From: Prochlorococcus marinus
Lineage (GTDB): Bacteria; Cyanobacteriota; Cyanobacteriia; PCC-6307; Cyanobiaceae
Assembly (NCBI RefSeq): GCF_001180265.1
Contig: NZ_CVSW01000032.1
Location: 248,001-312,000 of the forward strand
Direction: 5' to 3'
Length of the DNA: 64,000 nucleotides
Positions 8,638 to 17,193 of this stretch are shown here, piece by piece. The position numbers and the translations under genes are program-made. Position 1 is the stretch's first letter. Each line of letters starts with the position of its first letter. The notes under the pieces are model-generated. The model was given only the letters and a program-made list of their open reading frames with translations. It was not told the DNA's origin and did not search any database.

Positions 8638-9312
8638 ATGCGAGATTCCCTTGAAAGTGAAATACATCATATTAAATTTAAAGATGTTTCTTTTTCATAT
8701 CCTGGAGAGAAAGAAAATTTAATTTTCAAATGTAACTTCTCAATAAAAAAACCTGGATTTTGGATGATCGTCGGTAAAAATGGAAGTGGAAAAAGTACTC
8801 TTTTAAAATTAATCAATGGAATAATTAAACCGCAAAATGGGATTATAAATTGTAAAGCAGATATTGGTATGGTATTTCAAAACCCAGATCATCAAATATT
8901 AATGCCTAATTGCAGGAGTGAACTTCTTATCAATGTAAATCAAAATATAAGCGATTTTGAAATTAATAAAAAAATTGAATATGTCCTCGATCAGGTAGGA
9001 CTTTCAGGTTTTGAGAAAAGGCCAGTACATACTTTAAGCGGTGGTCAAAAACAACGTTTAACTATTGCATGCGCTCTAATTAGTAATAGAAATTTTATTC
9101 TTTTGGATGAGCCTACTGCTTTACTTGATCAAACCAGCCAAATAAAAGTTTTAAAAACAATTAAGAATCTTACAAGTGACCATAAAAACCCTATATCCGC
9201 TTTATGGATTACACATCGTTATGAAGAATTAACTTATGCAGATGCAGTAGCAGAGTTGAAAAATGGTTTATTGTCCGGCTGGAAAGAACCATCAAAATTT
9301 CAATATAATTAA
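8638..9312 (+). CDS. ABC transporter ATP-binding protein, CbiO/EcfA-like
   Basis: A 224-residue ATPase with all nucleotide-binding motifs: Walker A GKNGSGKSTLL, Q-loop VFQNPDHQILM, signature LSGGQKQRLTIA, Walker B FILLDEPTALLD and the switch histidine in WITHR. The N-P-D-x-Q in the Q-loop points to the ECF/cobalt-type (CbiO, EcfA) group, which powers vitamin or metal uptake. It is shorter than typical EcfA (about 270-280), lacking the C-terminal extension. No permease (T component) or S component lies nearby, so the transporter must be assembled with subunits encoded elsewhere. ATG 8638 chosen; TTG 8626, four codons upstream, is possible. Confidence 0.85.
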   Translation: MRDSLESEIHHIKFKDVSFSYPGEKENLIFKCNFSIKKPGFWMIVGKNGSGKSTLLKLINGIIKPQNGIINCKADIGMVFQNPDHQILMPNCRSELLINVNQNISDFEINKKIEYVLDQVGLSGFEKRPVHTLSGGQKQRLTIACALISNRNFILLDEPTALLDQTSQIKVLKTIKNLTSDHKNPISALWITHRYEELTYADAVAELKNGLLSGWKEPSKFQYN

Positions 9313-9321
9313 CTTTTTTAC

Positions 9322-9351
9322 TTGTCATAAGGTACTTTAAAGAGCTAAATT
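9322..9351 (+). promoter_or_regulatory. Candidate promoter of tRNA-Asn
   Basis: TTGTCA (9322-9327) and TAAATT (9346-9351) are spaced by 18 bases, close to sigma-70 consensus, and would start transcription about 4 bases ahead of the tRNA. Position and match support it; there is no experimental evidence. Confidence 0.4.
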
Positions 9352-9361
9352 CATCTTATAT

Positions 9362-9433
<72 letters not shown>

Positions 9434-9458
9434 TTTCAATAACTAACAGATTCAGACG

Positions 9459-9482
9459 AACAGATCTTAGGATCTGTTTTTT
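9459..9482 (+). terminator. Rho-independent terminator of tRNA-Asn
   Basis: AACAGATC and GATCTGTT form an eight-pair stem around the loop TTAG, ending in a run of six T. It lies 26 bases after the tRNA and is the strongest terminator seen in the window. Confidence 0.85.
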
Positions 9483-9712
9483 ATTGCAAATAAAAGATTT
9501 TTAGCAAATATCTTTAGTAATATTGATCAAACTTACACTAATTTTTTCTGCATGTGCGTGTTTTTACAACTTTTACTTTTCAGACTTGCTTTAAAGGATG
9601 CGTAGCAATAAAAACCTATATTGAGAGAAAAGAGTGTTTACTTATCAGAAATTTTATTTTTATAGGGCAAATTATATTTTTGGGTGATGAAAACTAATTC
9701 TATCGGGCAATA

Positions 9713-10072
9713 TTAGTCATTCCACATATCCTTTTTCTCTTTATCTAAATTGTTTCTTTCAAGTAATTCTACTCTTTGTTTTTGAAGATCTATTTCTGTT
9801 TCAATTATTTTTGGATCATCACTATATTTTTTTTGGATTTCTAAGATAACAGTCTCAAACTGCTCTCCAAAGAAATCTGATATTTCTCCCCATGCTTCTA
9901 TTTCTTCCTCTTTGCCAATTGTATTGTTTATCTGGTGAGAAATAATTTCTAGTACATATTGTTTAAGTTCTTGATTGCTCATCGATTCAACCTTTTTTTG
10001 GATATAAAATTCTTTAAGGTTTTCTAGTTGTTTTTTTGATAAATCTGAATAGATAAATGACTTGTCTTTCAT
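9713..10072 (-). CDS. Hypothetical protein, charged, unknown
   Basis: A 119-residue protein that I do not recognise. It is highly charged and helical: KKQLENLKEFYIQKKVESMS, then EEEIEAWGEISDFFGEQFET, and a C-terminal EIDLQKQRVELLERNN segment with coiled-coil-like spacing; it ends in KKDMWND. There is no signal peptide or membrane segment. ATG 10072 is chosen over GTG 10078, two codons upstream. It stands alone between tRNA-Asn and rpaA with long non-coding flanks on both sides, which is unlike the packed genes around it and suggests it is an accessory or strain-variable gene. The coding potential looks real because the length is intact and codon composition is normal. Confidence 0.6.
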   Translation of the reverse strand: MKDKSFIYSDLSKKQLENLKEFYIQKKVESMSNQELKQYVLEIISHQINNTIGKEEEIEAWGEISDFFGEQFETVILEIQKKYSDDPKIIETEIDLQKQRVELLERNNLDKEKKDMWND

Positions 10073-10234
10073 AAACACTTAAATTTGTTTTAAATATAGA
10101 CGAAATCCTAACTAACATTTTATTCCATTTTGAGATAAATTAATATGTATCTTGAAATAAAATATTCTTTCAAATTTCAGCACTCTTTATTTACATATTC
10201 TCCAAATTATTAAGAAATAATTAATAAAATCGAA

Positions 10235-10276
10235 AGAAATTGTAAAATTTAATTTTTTTTTGGATTTGTAATTTCT
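10235..10276 (+). other. Stem-loop ahead of rpaA
   Basis: AGAAATTGTAAA (10235-10246) can pair with TTTGTAATTTCT (10265-10276) over twelve positions, two of them G-U in a plus-strand RNA, around an 18-base T-rich loop. The two G-U pairs would be mismatches in a minus-strand RNA. No T run follows, so it is not a classic terminator. Confidence 0.3.
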
Positions 10277-10301
10277 CTGTAATCCCTTCCCATTATTGGA
10301 T

Positions 10302-10325
10302 TAATTGATAAATCTAATTGATAAA
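10302..10325 (+). promoter_or_regulatory. Tandem direct repeat, possible operator for rpaA
   Basis: TAATTGATAAA occurs twice (10302-10312 and 10315-10325) with a 13-base period, about 87-110 bases before the rpaA start. Tandem half-sites of this sort suit a dimeric response regulator. AT richness makes chance possible. Confidence 0.3.
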
Positions 10326-10411
10326 ATTGTTTACATTAATTCAGCAATCTTCCTAAAATCTTGAGAGAATCATATTACCAAATTTTTACTTTAAATTAAT
10401 AGTCTATAAAT

Positions 10412-11194
10412 ATGAAAATTTCCATCCTTTTAATTGAAGACGATCGTGATATGCGTGATTTGGTAGCTAGGCATTTAGAACATTCTGGTTTCGATGTTCA
10501 AAAAGCTGAAGATGGCATCAAAGGTCAAGCATTAGCTCTTCAATATTCACCAGATTTAATTCTTTTAGATTTAATGTTGCCTAGTGTTGATGGATTAACT
10601 CTATGCCAGCGACTTAGAAGAGATGAAAGAACATCGAATATTCCGATTTTAATGATAACTGCCTTGGGCGGTCTTAAAGATAAAGTTACTGGGTTTAATT
10701 CTGGAGCAGATGACTATATTACTAAACCATTCGATCTAGAAGAATTGCATGTACGAATAAAAGCCTTATTAAGGAGAACCAATAGAGCACAATTGAATTC
10801 TAGCAACCAGCAAGAAATTTTAAATTATGGCCCTTTAACACTTGTTCCGGAAAGATTTGAGGCTATCTGGTTTGAATCTCCTGTTAGATTAACGCATCTT
10901 GAATTTGAATTACTTCATTGTCTTCTACAGAGGCATGGTCAAACTGTATCGCCTGCCTTGATTCTTAAAGAGGTTTGGGGATATGAGCCTGACGATGATA
11001 TTGAGACAATTAGAGTTCATATTAGACACTTACGTACTAAGCTAGAGCCTGATCCACGAAAGCCAATATACATAAAAACTGTATATGGAGCTGGATATTG
11101 TCTTGAGTTACCTATTGGTTCTCAAATTGAACACGCCAAGCAAGAGTTTATTAAAGCAAGAAATCCTGATTTGATCAATTCTGCAATAGATTAA
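10412..11194 (+). CDS. rpaA: OmpR-type response regulator RpaA
   Basis: RpaA is the output regulator of the cyanobacterial clock and light signalling, phosphorylated by SasA-type kinases. The 260-residue product has a receiver domain (residues 1-120) with acidic E9-D10-D11, the phospho-acceptor D53 in LLDLMLP, T83 and K105, then a winged-helix domain (about 130-235) with [15 protein letters not shown] and [14 protein letters not shown]. The blocks [16 protein letters not shown] and [11 protein letters not shown] distinguish RpaA from RpaB. It is monocistronic, preceded by a long non-coding region and convergent with holB. Prochlorococcus is known to have a reduced clock, so its inputs may differ from model cyanobacteria. 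Confidence 0.93.
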   Translation: MKISILLIEDDRDMRDLVARHLEHSGFDVQKAEDGIKGQALALQYSPDLILLDLMLPSVDGLTLCQRLRRDERTSNIPILMITALGGLKDKVTGFNSGADDYITKPFDLEELHVRIKALLRRTNRAQLNSSNQQEILNYGPLTLVPERFEAIWFESPVRLTHLEFELLHCLLQRHGQTVSPALILKEVWGYEPDDDIETIRVHIRHLRTKLEPDPRKPIYIKTVYGAGYCLELPIGSQIEHAKQEFIKARNPDLINSAID

Positions 11195-11222
11195 ATTTCA
11201 TATTTTTTCTAATGAAATTTTT
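11193..11222 (+). terminator. AT-rich hairpin at the rpaA/holB junction
   Basis: AAATTTCAT (11193-11201) and ATGAAATTT (11212-11220) form a perfect nine-pair stem with a ten-base loop, ending in five T. It overlaps the rpaA stop and the end of holB. Only one G-C pair, so termination strength is uncertain. Confidence 0.4.
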
Positions 11223-12160
11223 AAAAAAGTAATTTCCCATGCCAATTTTGGCTGAATTTTTTTTCTTAAGTGAAATTTTAAATTTTCAAGTTTTTTTATT
11301 AGACTTACATTTTTTGTCTTTCTCCACCAAATAATCTGAATGAAATTTACTAAACAAATCTGTTGATGAATGTCTAGTTGTTCTGATATTAATTTAGATA
11401 CTTCTAATATTTCTAAGCTATTTTTCATAGGAGAATCTAATTTACTTGTAATTGCATCTGATAATTCATTCCAAATTTCAATATATTTCAATAGTTTAAA
11501 TGGAGATCCATTTGAATAGTTTATTAAATCTTCAAATTTTAAATTCGTATTAATATTAAATTGAGAAGGATCTAAATAGTCTTTTAAGGTAGATCTTATT
11601 TGTTTACTAGAAAATGATCGAAACCTGACTATTTGACATCTTGAGATGATCGTATCTAAAAGAAAGTTTAATTTTGGTGTCAACAAAATAAAAATGCCAT
11701 TACTAGGTTCCTCTAAGGTTTTTAAAAGACAGTTTGAGGCTGCTTCGTTTAAGAGGTGTGCATCAATAATTAAAACAATTTTTTTCCCTGAGCTTATTGA
11801 TTTTTGACCTAGAAAAGTTTTGATATTACGTATTTGATCAATCTTAATAACCTCAGATTCATTTTTTGATATTTTCTCAAGATCGGAACTATCTGATCTT
11901 TTGGTTGCCAAAGTAGAGTTAGGTTCGATAACTAGAAAATCAGGATGGTTATTACTGTTAATTCTCTCTTCAATTTTTGCGCTTGGGTAAGATTCTTTGA
12001 AGATTCCTTTTATAAATTCTAGTGCAGTTTGTTTTTTTCCTACTCCTTCAGCACCATAAAATATATAACCATTAGCAAATGTTTTGTTTTTAATTATGCT
12101 GTGAAGATATGTATTGACTTCTTCATTAAAGAATAAATTATTTTTTTTAATTTCAATCAT
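11198..12160 (-). CDS. holB: DNA polymerase III subunit delta' (clamp loader)
   Basis: The 320-residue AAA+ protein is the delta' subunit of the clamp loader that puts the sliding clamp on DNA. It has a Walker-A-like GAEGVGKKQ near residue 35, VLIIDAHLLNEAASNCLLKT for the Walker B/sensor region, TLEEPSNGIFILLT and the arginine-finger type SRCQIVRFR. The four-cysteine zinc module usual between Walker A and B is not visible; that segment is instead Ser/Asn/Glu-rich. It lies 3 bases after tmk, an arrangement seen in many bacteria, so co-transcription is very likely. Confidence 0.87.
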   Translation of the reverse strand: MIEIKKNNLFFNEEVNTYLHSIIKNKTFANGYIFYGAEGVGKKQTALEFIKGIFKESYPSAKIEERINSNNHPDFLVIEPNSTLATKRSDSSDLEKISKNESEVIKIDQIRNIKTFLGQKSISSGKKIVLIIDAHLLNEAASNCLLKTLEEPSNGIFILLTPKLNFLLDTIISRCQIVRFRSFSSKQIRSTLKDYLDPSQFNINTNLKFEDLINYSNGSPFKLLKYIEIWNELSDAITSKLDSPMKNSLEILEVSKLISEQLDIHQQICLVNFIQIIWWRKTKNVSLIKKLENLKFHLRKKIQPKLAWEITFLKISLEKI

Positions 12161-12163
12161 TCT

Positions 12164-12796
12164 TTATTTAGAAAAAGTTTCTATTACAGTTTCTCTAATT
12201 TGATTAGAAATAGTTTGAATATTTTTTGAGGCAGATATTACTTTCCAGTTTTTCTCTTTGGCAATTAGTTTAAACCCTTCATTTACTTTTTCTAAAAATC
12301 TAATACCTTCTGATTCTATTCTATCTGGCATTTCATTTTTTCTTCGCGATATACTCTCTTCTGGAGAAATTTCTAAGAAGAAAGTTAGATCAGGATATTC
12401 TCCTTGACATACAATTGATTCGATATTTTTAATTATTTCTAAATTTATTTTTCTTCCATAACCTTGATAAGCCAGAGTGGAACCGGAAAATCTATCACTA
12501 ATTACCCAATCATTATTATTTAGAGCAGGTGAAATAATTTTTGAGACGTGTTCAGCTCTATCTGCTGCATAAAGTAATAATTCCGCAAGTGATGAAGGAT
12601 TGATATTTTCATTGTTATCAAGAATCAATCCTCTAAGTTTTTTTCCTAAAAGACTGCCTCCTGGCTCTCTTGTGGTGATTAATTTAGACCCTTGCTTTAT
12701 TAGACCACTATTAGGTAGCCATTTAGATAATTTATCTATTTGGGTGGTTTTACCACATCCATCAATACCCTCAATAACGATAAACTTTCCTTTCAT
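12164..12796 (-). CDS. tmk: Thymidylate kinase
   Basis: Tmk phosphorylates dTMP to dTDP for DNA synthesis. The 210-residue protein has the P-loop [11 protein letters not shown] (residues 8-18), TREPGGS, the D-R-F motif in [18 protein letters not shown] and a lid with [12 protein letters not shown]. Length is typical. It overlaps nothing but abuts the copper ATPase upstream (stop and start adjacent) and holB downstream, giving a minus-strand set of copper ATPase, tmk and holB. This places nucleotide supply and the clamp loader on one message. Confidence 0.95.
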   Translation of the reverse strand: MKGKFIVIEGIDGCGKTTQIDKLSKWLPNSGLIKQGSKLITTREPGGSLLGKKLRGLILDNNENINPSSLAELLLYAADRAEHVSKIISPALNNNDWVISDRFSGSTLAYQGYGRKINLEIIKNIESIVCQGEYPDLTFFLEISPEESISRRKNEMPDRIESEGIRFLEKVNEGFKLIAKEKNWKVISASKNIQTISNQIRETVIETFSK

Positions 12797-15091
12797 TTAA
12801 TCCAAAGATAAAGCATTAATTACAACTGTAATAGAGCTAATAGCCATCAATAATGCTGCTATAGAGGGAGTAAGAAGAATGCCGTATTTAGGAAATAAAA
12901 TGCCTGCGGCTAAAGGTATAGCTAGTAAGTTGTAACCAAAAGCCCATGTTAGATTTTGCTTGATTTTTCTTATAGTTTTTTTTGCAAGATTTAAGGCGTA
13001 GGGTAATCCATTTAGTTGATCTCCCATCAATACTACATCTGCATTTGCCTTGGCAATTTGAGTCCCTGATCCCACAGCAATGCCTAAGTCTGAAGATGCT
13101 AAGGCTGGGACATCATTTATACCATCACCAATCATTGCTACTTTATTATTAATCTTTAAATTTTCGATAGTTTTTAGCTTCATTTCAGGAAGAAGATCCC
13201 ATTTTACTTCTGTTTCTTTACAACCAATTTTTTTTGCTAAAGCTAACACTGTTTGTTTTCTATCTCCACTTAAAATATTAATTTTAAATTTGTTTTCTCT
13301 TAAATTTTGAACTGTTTGAATTGAATCATCTCTGAGTAAATCTCCTAGGAAGATAAAGCCTAATAACTTATCTTTGATACTTACTCCAATAATGGTGTTC
13401 GTTTTCGTCTCTTCATTTTCAATTATTTTTTTTGCATCACTATCAATAATTATTCCTTTACTGACTAGCCATTCAATACTTCCAATATTAATAAGTCCAT
13501 CAATTGACTCTAGTTCTCCAGAAATACCTCGACCAGAATGAGTGAAAATTTTTTTTATTGGAAATAAAATTAAATTTTCTTTTTTTGCCTCTTGAATCAA
13601 AGCATCTGCGATTGGATGTCTGCTTTCCTTTTCTAAACTGGCAGCTATTCTTAATAAAAATGAATGATCGTCATTATTTTTATAATCAACAATGAAAGGC
13701 TTACCTTTTGTTAAGGTACCTGTTTTGTCAAAAATAATTTGATTAATTTTGGAAGCCATCTCTATTTTGTCCCCGCCTTTAAATAAAACTCCTTTTTTTG
13801 CTGCTTTACCTGATGCAACAGTTATTACAGTTGGGGTGGCTAAACCTAATGCACAAGGACAAGCTATTACTAATACAGCAATTGACAATTGAATGGCTAA
13901 ACTAAGGAAATTCTCGGCATTACTACCAAGCGAACTATGAAGTGTATGGCTTGAGTGAGTGATGAATTTATGATTATGACTTAATAAATCTGGCCAAATG
14001 TTTTTTGCCCCCTTCCACCAAAAGAAGAAGGTTAAAGTAGAAAAAATAAGTACGAAGTAAGTAAATTTGCCTGCAATTTCATCAGCAATTCTTTGAATTC
14101 GAGGTTTTCTAGCGTTTACAGACTCAATAAGATTTACTAGTTTTGCAAGAGAAGAATCCCCTCCGACCTTTTGTACTTTAAGTCTAAGAGTTGAATTAAG
14201 ATTTAAAGACCCACTAGATAGATTTTCGCCTTCTTTTACCTCGATAGGTTTGGATTCTCCAGTAATATGTGAAACATCAACGTATGAATTACCTTGAGTA
14301 ACAATGCAGTCAGCAGGTACTCTGTCACCTGCTAAAACCTGAATATCTTGACCAGCTCTTAAAGCGTTTACTCTTATTGACTTTATTTGATTGGCTTCTG
14401 TGAAGATGCTTGCCATTTCAGGTTGAAGATCTAATAATTCTCCAATGGATGATCCAGTTTGATATCTTGCTCTTTCTTCTAAGAAACGCCCAATTAATAT
14501 GAAGCCTAACAGCATAACTGGTTCATTAAAAAAACAAGGAAAACCAGTGGCAGGAAATATTAAGGATAGCAGACTTGTTGTATATGCGCTAATTACTCCA
14601 AGAGCTACTAAAGAATCCATATCCGGATGGTTCTTAATAAATGATTTAAGTCCATTAATAATTATTCCTCTGCCAGGAAATAATAGAGCTAACGTTGCTA
14701 ATGAAGCGTGAAAAAATATATTACCTAATATTGGAAAATTTATATATCTTCCCTCTGCCAGATGTCCTAAACCTGAAAATAATAAAAGTAATAAGGCAAA
14801 AGTTAGTTTTTTCCATTGATTATTCCAATTCTTTTTTTTTTCTAGTTCTGCTTGATTTATTTTTTTTGAAAAATCATTTATGTAAATCTTTGATGGGAAG
14901 CCATTCTCTTTTAGATTTTCAAGAACTGTTTCTATTTCTATATTTTTCTGGGTAATTTCAAAATATGCACTTTCAGTGAGCAAGTTAACAGAAACATTTT
15001 CAATACCATCAGAATTATTCAATATTTTTTCAACAGTACTAACACAACCCCCGCACTTCATTCCTGTAACGTTTAATTGAATGCTCTCCAT
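12797..15091 (-). CDS. Copper-transporting P1B-type ATPase
   Basis: A 764-residue P1B ATPase moving Cu(I) across the plasma or thylakoid membrane, as CtaA/PacS do to supply plastocyanin and cytochrome oxidase. It has an N-terminal heavy-metal domain with GMKCGGC (C13, C16), TGES actuator loop, intramembrane CPC near residue 411, phosphorylation motif DKTGTLT (D near 455), HP motif in SRHPIA and GDGINDVPAL. About eight membrane helices are visible. A His-rich loop (LLSHNHKFITHSSHTLHSS, about residues 368-388) precedes the CPC helix. Direction of transport and CtaA versus PacS identity cannot be settled from sequence alone. Divergent from ycf3. Confidence 0.9.
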   Translation of the reverse strand: MESIQLNVTGMKCGGCVSTVEKILNNSDGIENVSVNLLTESAYFEITQKNIEIETVLENLKENGFPSKIYINDFSKKINQAELEKKKNWNNQWKKLTFALLLLLFSGLGHLAEGRYINFPILGNIFFHASLATLALLFPGRGIIINGLKSFIKNHPDMDSLVALGVISAYTTSLLSLIFPATGFPCFFNEPVMLLGFILIGRFLEERARYQTGSSIGELLDLQPEMASIFTEANQIKSIRVNALRAGQDIQVLAGDRVPADCIVTQGNSYVDVSHITGESKPIEVKEGENLSSGSLNLNSTLRLKVQKVGGDSSLAKLVNLIESVNARKPRIQRIADEIAGKFTYFVLIFSTLTFFFWWKGAKNIWPDLLSHNHKFITHSSHTLHSSLGSNAENFLSLAIQLSIAVLVIACPCALGLATPTVITVASGKAAKKGVLFKGGDKIEMASKINQIIFDKTGTLTKGKPFIVDYKNNDDHSFLLRIAASLEKESRHPIADALIQEAKKENLILFPIKKIFTHSGRGISGELESIDGLINIGSIEWLVSKGIIIDSDAKKIIENEETKTNTIIGVSIKDKLLGFIFLGDLLRDDSIQTVQNLRENKFKINILSGDRKQTVLALAKKIGCKETEVKWDLLPEMKLKTIENLKINNKVAMIGDGINDVPALASSDLGIAVGSGTQIAKANADVVLMGDQLNGLPYALNLAKKTIRKIKQNLTWAFGYNLLAIPLAAGILFPKYGILLTPSIAALLMAISSITVVINALSLD

Positions 15092-15135
15092 ATTTTTACG
15101 ATAGAAGCAAATTAATGTTTAACCTTATTTTTAAC

Positions 15136-15141
15136 TATAAT
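15136..15141 (+). promoter_or_regulatory. Candidate -10 box for ycf3
   Basis: A perfect TATAAT lies 70 bases ahead of the ycf3 start in the divergent region. No good -35 match accompanies it, which is common in this lineage. Confidence 0.3.
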
Positions 15142-15211
15142 AATAAATGTAATAGACTTTTAAAATAGTTATTTTTTAAATTACTATATTAACTTTATTA
15201 GATTTAGAGCA

Positions 15212-15733
15212 GTGCCTAGTAATCAAAACAGAGACAACTTTATTGATAAAGCTTTTACTGTAATTGCTGAATCTATTGTAAAAATAATGCCTATAGCTGA
15301 TAAAGAAAAAAAGGCATACATTTATTATAGAGATGGCTTAGCTGCACAAAATAATGGGGATTATTCGGAAGCATTAGAGTATTACAAAGAGAGTTTACTA
15401 CTTGAAGAAAATAAAATTGATCGGGGTGAGACTTTAAAAAATATGGCAATTATATATATGAGTAATGGTGAAGAGGATTTGTCTATTGAAACTTATGAAA
15501 AAGCATTAGTAGAAAATCCCAAACAGCCATCATGCTTGAAAAATATAGGTTTAATTTATGAAAAAAGGGGGAGATACGCGGAACAAAATGGTGATTTAGA
15601 TCAGAGAGATATTTGGTTTGACAAAGCTGCTGAAGTCTGGTCTAAAGCAGTGAGACTATATCCAGGTGGATATTTAGATATTGAGAATTGGTTGAAAAAC
15701 TCAGGTAGAAGCTCAATTGATATGTACCTTTGA
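15212..15733 (+). CDS. ycf3: Photosystem I assembly protein Ycf3
   Basis: Ycf3 is a thylakoid-peripheral TPR protein required to assemble photosystem I. The 173-residue product begins [20 protein letters not shown] and has three TPR units (about residues 35-68, 72-105 and 120-153) including [42 protein letters not shown] and [18 protein letters not shown]. Translation starts at GTG 15212, because the family N-terminus begins exactly there and no ATG is near. It is monocistronic between the copper ATPase (divergent) and radA (convergent, 6 bases). Confidence 0.96.
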   Translation: MPSNQNRDNFIDKAFTVIAESIVKIMPIADKEKKAYIYYRDGLAAQNNGDYSEALEYYKESLLLEENKIDRGETLKNMAIIYMSNGEEDLSIETYEKALVENPKQPSCLKNIGLIYEKRGRYAEQNGDLDQRDIWFDKAAEVWSKAVRLYPGGYLDIENWLKNSGRSSIDMYL

Positions 15734-15739
15734 TTTTTT

Positions 15740-17086
15740 TTATAAAGAATAATCAACTGCTTCTTTAATATTGGATATTTCTTTGATATTAATTAAATTT
15801 TGAAAATTATAATTAAGTTCCTCCTCTAGTTTTGGCACTACGATATTTTTGATCCCTAGTCTTACAGCTTCTTCTATCTTTGTTCGAAGGTTATTCGATT
15901 TTCTAACTTGACCGCTCAAACCCAATTCCCCAATAAATGAGGTATTGGCCAAAGGAGGAATATTTTTCAAACTGGATAAAATTGATATTGCTACACCTAG
16001 GTCAGATGAGGGATCATTAATCTCAAAACCTCCACCAGTGGCTATATAACAATCAAATTCAGATAATTTTATCCCTACATGTTTTTCAATGACAGCAAGA
16101 ATTTGATGCAATCTATTTATACTAATTCCAGTCGTAGTTCTTCTTGGGTTACTGTAGAAAGTTTTATTTACTAGTGCTTGTATATCAACGGCTAATGGTC
16201 GAGTGCCTTCATTTGTAATCGTAGTTGTTACACCTGAAATATTTTCTTTATTTGTAAAAATCGAACTTGGGTTTTTTATCTCTCGTAAACCCTCTTCAAG
16301 CATTTCAAAAATTCCAATTTCAAAGGTCGATCCAAATCGATTTTTTATACTTCTTAGTAATCTATGAGATGAAATATTATCTCCTTCAAAGTTTATTACT
16401 GTATCAACTAAATGCTCAAGAGTTTTAGGCCCGGCTAAAGCACCATCTTTGGTTACATGACCAATTATTAGAAGTGCAATATTATTGTCTTTGGCTAGAT
16501 TTTGCAACTCAGACGAACATGCCCTAACTTGAGAAACCGATCCCGGCGAACTTTCCATTTCATGATTATGAATGGCTTGAATACTATCAATAATTGCGAA
16601 ACTTGGATTTACATTTTTGATCTCTTCAATAATTAGAGATAAATTCGTTTCTGCAAAAATTTTTAAATCAATACTGTTTTGATTTAATCTTTCCCATCTA
16701 ATTTTTACTTGTTCTAAGGATTCTTCTGCAGTTATGTATAAAACTTTCTCATTGAGAGATATTTTCCCTGCTGATTGAAGAACTATTGTGCTTTTGCCAA
16801 TACCTGGTTCTCCTCCAAGTAAGACAACCGATCCAGGTACTATTCCACCTCCAAGAACTCGATCAAATTCTCTATAACCACTTGTAAATCTTGATATTTT
16901 TTTTGATGAAATTTCATTAAAAGGGATAGATTTCTTATTATTCTTAATATCTTGATGTTTAGATCTCTTGCTTTTAATTTCTTCTACAATTGAATTCCAT
17001 GAGTTGCAATTAAGGCATTTCCCAAAGTATTGAGAAGTTTCAGTTCCGCAATTTTGACAAATAAAAGTAGACAATTTGCTAGACAT
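15740..17086 (-). CDS. radA: DNA repair protein RadA (Sms)
   Basis: RadA is a RecA-like, DnaB-type motor that promotes branch migration in recombinational repair. The 448-residue protein has all parts: an N-terminal four-cysteine zinc finger (CQNCG...CLNC, residues 9-26), Walker A GGEPGIGKST near 90, the RadA-specific KNRFGS motif near 250 and a Lon-protease-like C-terminal domain (about 280-448) with ATGGGFEINDPSSDLG. Length is normal. It is divergent from rpaB with a 107-base gap and convergent with ycf3. Confidence 0.95.
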   Translation of the reverse strand: MSSKLSTFICQNCGTETSQYFGKCLNCNSWNSIVEEIKSKRSKHQDIKNNKKSIPFNEISSKKISRFTSGYREFDRVLGGGIVPGSVVLLGGEPGIGKSTIVLQSAGKISLNEKVLYITAEESLEQVKIRWERLNQNSIDLKIFAETNLSLIIEEIKNVNPSFAIIDSIQAIHNHEMESSPGSVSQVRACSSELQNLAKDNNIALLIIGHVTKDGALAGPKTLEHLVDTVINFEGDNISSHRLLRSIKNRFGSTFEIGIFEMLEEGLREIKNPSSIFTNKENISGVTTTITNEGTRPLAVDIQALVNKTFYSNPRRTTTGISINRLHQILAVIEKHVGIKLSEFDCYIATGGGFEINDPSSDLGVAISILSSLKNIPPLANTSFIGELGLSGQVRKSNNLRTKIEEAVRLGIKNIVVPKLEEELNYNFQNLINIKEISNIKEAVDYSL

Positions 17087-17128
17087 TTAGTTTTTGAATA
17101 AAGAATTAGAACTAGAATGTTTGGGATA

Positions 17129-17158
17129 TTGCCCCTCTACAAGTTAGATTAGGATAAT
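17129..17158 (+). promoter_or_regulatory. Candidate rpaB promoter
   Basis: TTGCCC (17129-17134) and GATAAT (17153-17158) are 18 bases apart, 36 bases ahead of the rpaB start. Each box departs from consensus by one or more positions, so this is only a candidate. Confidence 0.3.
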
Positions 17159-17193
17159 AATTAATTCTCTTACTGATTAGCTAATAGAAACAA

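Larger units (their letters stand above)
10073..10411. other. Long non-coding region ahead of rpaA
   Basis: About 340 bases without a convincing gene, the longest such gap here. It holds an imperfect stem-loop at 10235-10276 and a tandem 11-base direct repeat at 10302-10325. It must carry the rpaA promoter and leader and possibly a small RNA; I could not pick a convincing -10/-35 pair. Confidence 0.5.

Noticed and set aside
9552..9605. A 17-codon frame starting ATG 9552 after the tRNA
   Set aside because: No ribosome-binding site, very short, and no similarity to the small photosystem proteins I considered.
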